A stretch of DNA of 8,824 nucleotides. Origin: Firmicutes bacterium UBA5449 (lineage in GTDB: Bacteria > Bacillota > SHA-98 > UBA4971). Numbering within the stretch: the stretch's first letter is position 1; every line of letters starts with the position of its first letter. The DNA lies in assembly GCA_002424305.1 (NCBI GenBank), contig DIQZ01000034.1, forward strand, positions 2,219 to 11,042, read 5' to 3'. Below, piece by piece: positions 5,258-8,824 of the stretch. The notes under the pieces were generated by a model. That model searched no databases. It worked only from the letters and a program-made list of their open reading frames with translations, and was not told the DNA's origin. The position numbers were made by a program, and so were the translations under genes.

Positions 5258-6274
5258 TTATCTTTCCCGTGATTTCAGCAATGCAGTTGTGACACTCTTA
5301 AGGTCGAGCCCGTTGACCTTCTCGACGGTTTGGACTGCTTCATCCGGGAAGGCCGAGATTCCAGAATATGCGCCGGCTATAGAACATGCTACAGCGCCGA
5401 CAGTGTCACAGTCACCGCCTAGATTTGCTGCAAGGATCGCTGTTTTCATTGGATCTCCGTCAGCTAAGACGAAGAGAGCGAAGGCAATAGGTACGGTCTC
5501 AGTGGTTGCTACAGTTGTCCCTACGAGGTCGTATAATGCTTTGCACGCTACATCTTCGCTATCCTGTGCAAGTGCCAGATCTACAGCCCACCGAATCCTC
5601 TTTGCAATGGACGGGGTTGCGACTTTACGGCCTCGCATGACTCCTTGTTCAGCCCCAAGGATTCCCGCATCCACGATTCCCTCAATTGACTCTGCGGAGT
5701 CAAGAGCTTTTGCAATTGCACAGCTAACTGCAGATGCGCCTGAGATTGCAACACTTGTGCCATGTGTCGGTAGACAGCAAAGCTCAGTATCATCCACTGC
5801 GCCGGCTAGATCCCCGGCATTGATGATGCCGATAGGGCTTATGCGCATCGGTGCTCCGTTGGTTTCCCCAAACTTCCCGGCTTCAGCCGGTGGAACACCC
5901 TTTTTGATGAGAGTCAATGCCCTCATGGAGCTTGGGCCGAGCACAAGTGCACCTTCTTCTAACGCGCCTATGGATTCTGCCCAAGCAAGGATCTCACGGG
6001 CAACGCTTTCCGGCACTACCTTGCCCTTGTCCGAGATGATTGCCTCGGCGACAGCCAAGGTCTGAGCTGTGTCATCTGTGGTACTGCCTGCAGGAAGGCC
6101 ATCGTGTATGTAGTGCCCTTTAGGCGCAGGAAGGAACCATTCTATGCGCCCTATTTGGCTGAGGATTTCATCAGGTGTCATGAGAGAAGAAGGCATTCCC
6201 ATAGCATCTCCTACTGCAACTCCTGCAAGACATCCATATGCGTGTTCAAAAAGCTTGCTATCAGTAATATTCAT
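5258..6274 (-). CDS. ADP-ribosylglycohydrolase (DraG/ARH) family protein
   Basis: This 338-residue protein is of typical length for the DraG/ARH family. It shows the hallmark segments in order: AYGCLAGVAVGDAMG (12-26); STTDDT (64-69), with Thr66, Asp67 and Asp68 as ligands of the binuclear magnesium/manganese site; NGAPMRISPIG (139-149); PTHGT (169-173, His171); and GGDCDTVGA (286-294), with Asp288, Asp290 and Thr291 as the remaining ligands. The metal site is complete, so it should be an active enzyme. By family knowledge members remove ADP-ribose from arginine or other residues, or hydrolyse O-acetyl-ADP-ribose and related ribosides. Many bacterial members have unknown substrates. There is no ADP-ribosyltransferase or nitrogenase gene in view, so a dinitrogenase-reductase role is not supported. 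The start is ATG (6272-6274) with only a weak GGGG-type ribosome binding site about 10 nt upstream. It follows the ECF transporter genes by 86 nt and may be cotranscribed, or use the candidate promoter in that gap. Confidence 0.88.
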   Translation of the reverse strand: MNITDSKLFEHAYGCLAGVAVGDAMGMPSSLMTPDEILSQIGRIEWFLPAPKGHYIHDGLPAGSTTDDTAQTLAVAEAIISDKGKVVPESVAREILAWAESIGALEEGALVLGPSSMRALTLIKKGVPPAEAGKFGETNGAPMRISPIGIINAGDLAGAVDDTELCCLPTHGTSVAISGASAVSCAIAKALDSAESIEGIVDAGILGAEQGVMRGRKVATPSIAKRIRWAVDLALAQDSEDVACKALYDLVGTTVATTETVPIAFALFVLADGDPMKTAILAANLGGDCDTVGAVACSIAGAYSGISAFPDEAVQTVEKVNGLDLKSVTTALLKSRER

Positions 6275-6297
6275 ACCAGGAGTAACCCCTTTCCAAT

Positions 6298-6336
6298 GTG
6301 TAAACTACACGTGATGTGTAAGCTACATAATATGTA
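6298..6336. repeat. Alternating TGTA/TACA half-sites, candidate operator array
   Basis: In 39 bp there are five half-sites in alternating orientation: GTGTA (6298-6302), TACAC (6306-6310), GTGTA (6316-6320), TACAT (6324-6328) and ATGTA (6332-6336). They are separated by 3, 5, 3 and 3 nt. They form the palindromes GTGTA-AAC-TACAC, TGTA-AGC-TACA and TACAT-AAT-ATGTA. The 14-mer ATGTGTAA(A/G)CTACA is repeated with an 18 bp period (6296, 6314). Position upstream of the DraG-family gene suggests a repressor site. The regulator is not identified. Confidence 0.5.
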
Positions 6337-6355
6337 AGGTAACTTAAGGACCCAA
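6327..6355 (-). promoter_or_regulatory. Candidate promoter for the DraG-family gene
   Basis: On the - strand TTGGGT (-35, 3 of 6 to consensus; 6350-6355) is followed after exactly 17 nt by TATTAT (-10, 5 of 6; 6327-6332). Transcription would start near 6320, inside the half-site array and about 45 nt before the ATG. The -35 match is weak, so this is tentative. Confidence 0.35.
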
Positions 6356-6360
6356 ATCTT

Positions 6361-7170
6361 CTAGAGTGCTCCGTAACCGCGCTGTGCCATGACTACAGCT
6401 ATAGCTGTGATGATAATGGCGACTGCTATGACTACGTAGTCGCGCCATGTCATCCTTATCTCCTGTAGAGTTGTCCAGTTCTTGGTCGCGCCGTAACCGC
6501 GATTCAGCATTGAGCAGGCCAGGTTTTCTGACATCCGAATTGAGTCTACGATCATGGGAACCATTATTGGCACGTATGCTTTGATGCGTTGAACCATTCC
6601 ACCTGTGTCAATCATTGCGCCTCTGGATCTCTGGGCATCAAGGACCATTGATGCTTTCGTCTCCATGGTTGGAACAAAGCGAATTCCGGTTGTGATGACA
6701 AAGGATATTTCATATGGAACGCGGAGGATCCGAAGAAGCTGAAGAAAGTCACCCAGCGGTGTTGTCAAGGTAAGAATCGATGACGAAGCGACCATGGTAA
6801 TGATCCGCAGAAGGAGAGTAAGGCCGTATAGGATTCCACCTGTAGATACAGGAAGACGCTTTCCCGGCCATGAGTGGAAGAGGATTTGTCTTGCTTCGGG
6901 GCTGGAAAACGTTGAAGCCGGATATGTGTACCCGGTTATGAGCATGATTATGACGAACACTGGGATGAGGGGAGCTAACATACCCCGGATCCTGCGGAAC
7001 GGTAGACGCGCGAGGAGAGCAAGGATTACCACAAACAAGAGTATCGAAGCATTATATGATGGGCGTTTGAAGAGGAATAACGCAGTAATAAGGCAGATAA
7101 AAACCACTACCTTTGCCCTTACGTCAAGTTTATGGACCGGTGATTTCCCCGGAACGTACTCAAGAAACAT
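6361..7170 (-). CDS. ecfT: Energy-coupling factor (ECF) transporter transmembrane T component
   Basis: This 269-residue integral membrane protein is of usual EcfT/CbiQ length. Hydrophobic segments lie at about 19-36, 40-54, 66-82, 112-135 and 243-262. Between the fourth and last segments lie the long cytosolic coupling helices with the two short Arg motifs that dock on the ATPases: DAQRSRGA (178-185) and MLNRGYGA (221-228). The start PGKSPVHKLDVRAK is also typical. By family knowledge EcfT joins an ATPase pair to a vitamin- or metal-binding S subunit in the cytoplasmic membrane. The ATG at 7168-7170 is 1 nt past the stop of the ATPase gene, with GGAGGG 6 nt upstream inside that gene, so the two are translationally linked. 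One oddity is that the extreme C terminus, AQRGYGAL, repeats the RGYGA of the second coupling motif. The partner S subunit is not in the window, so the substrate is unknown. Confidence 0.93.
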   Translation of the reverse strand: MFLEYVPGKSPVHKLDVRAKVVVFICLITALFLFKRPSYNASILLFVVILALLARLPFRRIRGMLAPLIPVFVIIMLITGYTYPASTFSSPEARQILFHSWPGKRLPVSTGGILYGLTLLLRIITMVASSSILTLTTPLGDFLQLLRILRVPYEISFVITTGIRFVPTMETKASMVLDAQRSRGAMIDTGGMVQRIKAYVPIMVPMIVDSIRMSENLACSMLNRGYGATKNWTTLQEIRMTWRDYVVIAVAIIITAIAVVMAQRGYGAL

Positions 7171-7171
7171 G

Positions 7172-8824
7172 TCAATCCCTCCGCAAACCCTCGGTATTCT
7201 CGAGGTGTCCTCTCTCGATAGCTTCAGACACTATAGCTACTGCTTCATCCACTGTAGTTATGCCGGAGGACATGCCGAGATCTTCAAGTTCAGTTGCGAG
7301 GAGTGAAATCTGAGGCGGTGTGAGGTACGCTGCTCGAAGCACATCTCGCTTACTGAAAACTTCAGAGGGCGTCCCGTCTGCTACGACTCTGCCGCCATGC
7401 ATCACCACAACCCTCTCGGCATACTCGGCAACGATATGCATGTCATGGGTAATCATGATAATAGTGTGGCCTCTCTTATGAAGCTCGCTCACTAAACTCA
7501 TCATGTGTTTTGCGCCGATCCAGTCTTGACCTGTCGTAGGTTCATCAATTACAAGTATGTTAGGCTGCATAACCAGGACAGATGCGACAGCAAGGCGTTG
7601 CCGCTCGCCTTTTCCCAGTGTAAATGGATGGCGGTCTGCCACCCCCTGAAGATTGACGAAGTTTAGTACGGTTTCAACTCGTTCTTCGGTTTCAGCTTCA
7701 GAAAGATCCAGATGACGTAATCCGTACCCTACTTCTTCTTTTACTGTTGAGCAGAATATCTGGTGATCCGGGTTCTGAAAAACGTAACCTACACGTCTTG
7801 ATAAGCTTCCTATAGTTTGGCTTGCGGTGTCAATCCCATCTATACATACCTTGCCGTGCGTGGGCCTAAGAAGATTATTGAAGTGCTTCACCAATGTGGT
7901 TTTGCCTGCGCCGTTTTGCCCAATGAGGGCCATAAACTCGCCTTTATCAATCTTGAGGTTGACGCCACGGATAGCCTTGACATTGCCGTAGTTGTGTTCC
8001 AAATCTTCCACTAGCACAGCAGCCGGTTGCGGTGTAATAGTGTCGATAGTGTCAGAAGGCAATGTAGAACCGACAGATGACGATGCCTGGGTCACAGGTG
8101 GTGCCCATTCTACAGGTCTGGTCGTTTGCGAGTTCGGTGGACCGGAAAGGAGGGTTCTTACAAGTTCTGATGTTTCGGCGATGGTGAGGGGTACATCCGA
8201 GGCTTTGATATAACCCAATTCGTGTAATCTCCAGCCAAACTCACATACCTGGGGTGGCCTAATCCCAAACTCTCGTGTAAGAGGGACATCGCAGAAGAGG
8301 TCACGCGGGCGCCCGCGCCAGACGATTGCGCCTGAATTTACTACGATGACCTCATCAGCCCGCTCAGCCACGTCTTCACTTGAGTGCTCCACAGCTAGGA
8401 TCGTGAGGTCTCGTTCGCGCTGTAGGTTGTCTATTGCTTGGTATATCTCCTCACGGCCAAGGGGATCCAGTTCCGAGGTGGGCTCGTCTAATACTAAGAC
8501 CTCAGGATGCATAGCAAGGATGCCTGCTATCGCAAGTCTTTGTTTCTCACCGCCTGAAAGCTCGCCTGTAAACCTATCTTCATATCCTGTAAGTCGCACT
8601 ATCCTAAGTGAGTCATCAATACGCTTTTGGATCTCCTCGGTGTCAAGGCCCATGTTTCCCGGGCCAAACGCTACATCCTCTTTGACTGTGATACCGAATA
8701 TCTGCGTTTCAGGATCCTGCAGCACTAACCCAACCTTAGACACCAGTGTTTGAACGCGGAATCTCTGTGTATTCATGCCCATGACAGATACGTATCCTGC
8801 CAGCTCTCCTTCGAAAAGTTGAGG
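7172..8824 (-). CDS. Fused ECF transporter ATPase (two ABC domains), N terminus cut by the window edge
   Basis: The frame is open to the right edge, with 14 codons beyond the first visible Met at 8780-8782. That Met is internal: the frame already runs through ABC sequence (QLFEGELAGYVSV). Numbering from it, ABC domain 1 has Q-loop Gln22, signature LSGGE (75-79), Walker B VLVLDEP (95-101) and H-loop His133. Its Walker A lies off the window. A Ser/Thr/Pro-rich linker (about 213-252) leads to ABC domain 2, with Walker A GQNGAGKTT (288-296), Q-loop Gln336, a diverged signature LGKGE (389-393), Walker B LVIDEP (410-415) with TTGQD, and His446. Both halves end in a PPQ(V/I) regulatory-type tail. 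By family knowledge this is the cytosolic motor of an ECF vitamin/metal importer, with both ATPase subunits in one chain as in YkoD-type proteins. It stands directly before ecfT, matching the YkoD-YkoC order. The substrate is unknown. Confidence 0.92.
   Translation of the reverse strand, partial: PQLFEGELAGYVSVMGMNTQRFRVQTLVSKVGLVLQDPETQIFGITVKEDVAFGPGNMGLDTEEIQKRIDDSLRIVRLTGYEDRFTGELSGGEKQRLAIAGILAMHPEVLVLDEPTSELDPLGREEIYQAIDNLQRERDLTILAVEHSSEDVAERADEVIVVNSGAIVWRGRPRDLFCDVPLTREFGIRPPQVCEFGWRLHELGYIKASDVPLTIAETSELVRTLLSGPPNSQTTRPVEWAPPVTQASSSVGSTLPSDTIDTITPQPAAVLVEDLEHNYGNVKAIRGVNLKIDKGEFMALIGQNGAGKTTLVKHFNNLLRPTHGKVCIDGIDTASQTIGSLSRRVGYVFQNPDHQIFCSTVKEEVGYGLRHLDLSEAETEERVETVLNFVNLQGVADRHPFTLGKGERQRLAVASVLVMQPNILVIDEPTTGQDWIGAKHMMSLVSELHKRGHTIIMITHDMHIVAEYAERVVVMHGGRVVADGTPSEVFSKRDVLRAAYLTPPQISLLATELEDLGMSSGITTVDEAVAIVSEAIERGHLENTEGLRRD
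7177..7182 (-). promoter_or_regulatory. ecfT ribosome binding site within the ATPase 3' end
   Basis: On the - strand GGAGGG sits 6 nt before the ecfT ATG (7168-7170) and overlaps the last codons of the ATPase gene, whose TGA is at 7172-7174. This arrangement indicates coupled translation of the two transporter subunits. Confidence 0.75.

Noticed and set aside
5241..6065. Long open frame of 274 codons on the + strand
   Set aside because: It is antisense to the DraG-family gene, whose catalytic motifs are all intact. Its product is a low-complexity Ala/Ser/Pro-rich sequence without recognisable motifs.
6337..6346. 10-mer AGGTAACTTA shared with 1249-1258
   Set aside because: The other copy spans the tldE stop codon and has no shared flanks. 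Two copies of a 10-mer in this window are not enough to call a repeat.
6794..7306. Open frame of 170 codons on the + strand across the ecfT / ATPase junction
   Set aside because: It overlaps two well-supported genes on the other strand, is Arg-rich without family features, and has no good ribosome binding site.
8780..8782. ATG as the start of the fused ATPase gene
   Set aside because: The frame continues upstream to the window edge with ABC-type sequence. A start here would leave domain 1 without Walker A.

Overview
The window looks like ordinary chromosomal DNA of an anaerobic or moderately thermophilic Bacillota-type (Firmicutes-like) bacterium. This is an inference from strong AGGAGG-type ribosome binding sites, mid GC by eye, frequent GTG starts (four of the seven visible starts), and the gene set: an ECF transporter with a fused ATPase, a TldD/TldE pair, RidA and a DraG-family hydrolase. 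No rRNA, tRNA, CRISPR array, insertion sequence or phage gene was seen, and no clear new defence or mobile system. The points worth a second look are small: possible operator arrays, dual-use sequence and unusual motif variants.

Left part (1-763, + strand): the last 50 codons of a class V (serine-pyruvate / alanine-glyoxylate type) PLP aminotransferase, a 138 bp gap, then ridA. RidA removes reactive enamine/imine by-products of PLP enzymes, so the pairing makes biochemical sense. A GC-rich hairpin (737-763) separates ridA from the convergent genes on its right.

Centre-left (774-4008, - strand): tldD, tldE and a trimeric dUTPase gene (dut), read in that order from right to left. tldD and tldE are 2 nt apart, and the tldE Shine-Dalgarno sequence lies inside the last codons of tldD. 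dut follows after 59 nt. TldD carries the HExxxH metal site and TldE lacks it, as expected for the two-subunit peptidase. All three genes start with GTG. A 293 bp divergent spacer (4009-4301) separates tldD from the next + strand gene and holds several short repeats and a possible gene remnant.

Centre (4302-5090, + strand): a single alpha/beta hydrolase (cinnamoyl/feruloyl-esterase-like, S33-type) with a complete Ser-Asp-His triad. A long inverted repeat (5181-5226) follows it, in the convergent gap.

Right part (5258-8824, - strand): an ECF transporter module, with a fused double-ATPase protein cut by the right window edge and then its transmembrane T subunit (1 nt apart). After 86 nt comes an ADP-ribosylglycohydrolase (DraG/ARH) family gene. 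The 86 nt gap holds a candidate promoter overlapping an alternating series of TGTA/TACA half-sites, so the DraG-family gene may have its own regulated promoter. The substrate-binding S subunit is not visible and may lie beyond the right edge. The transported substrate cannot be named from this window.
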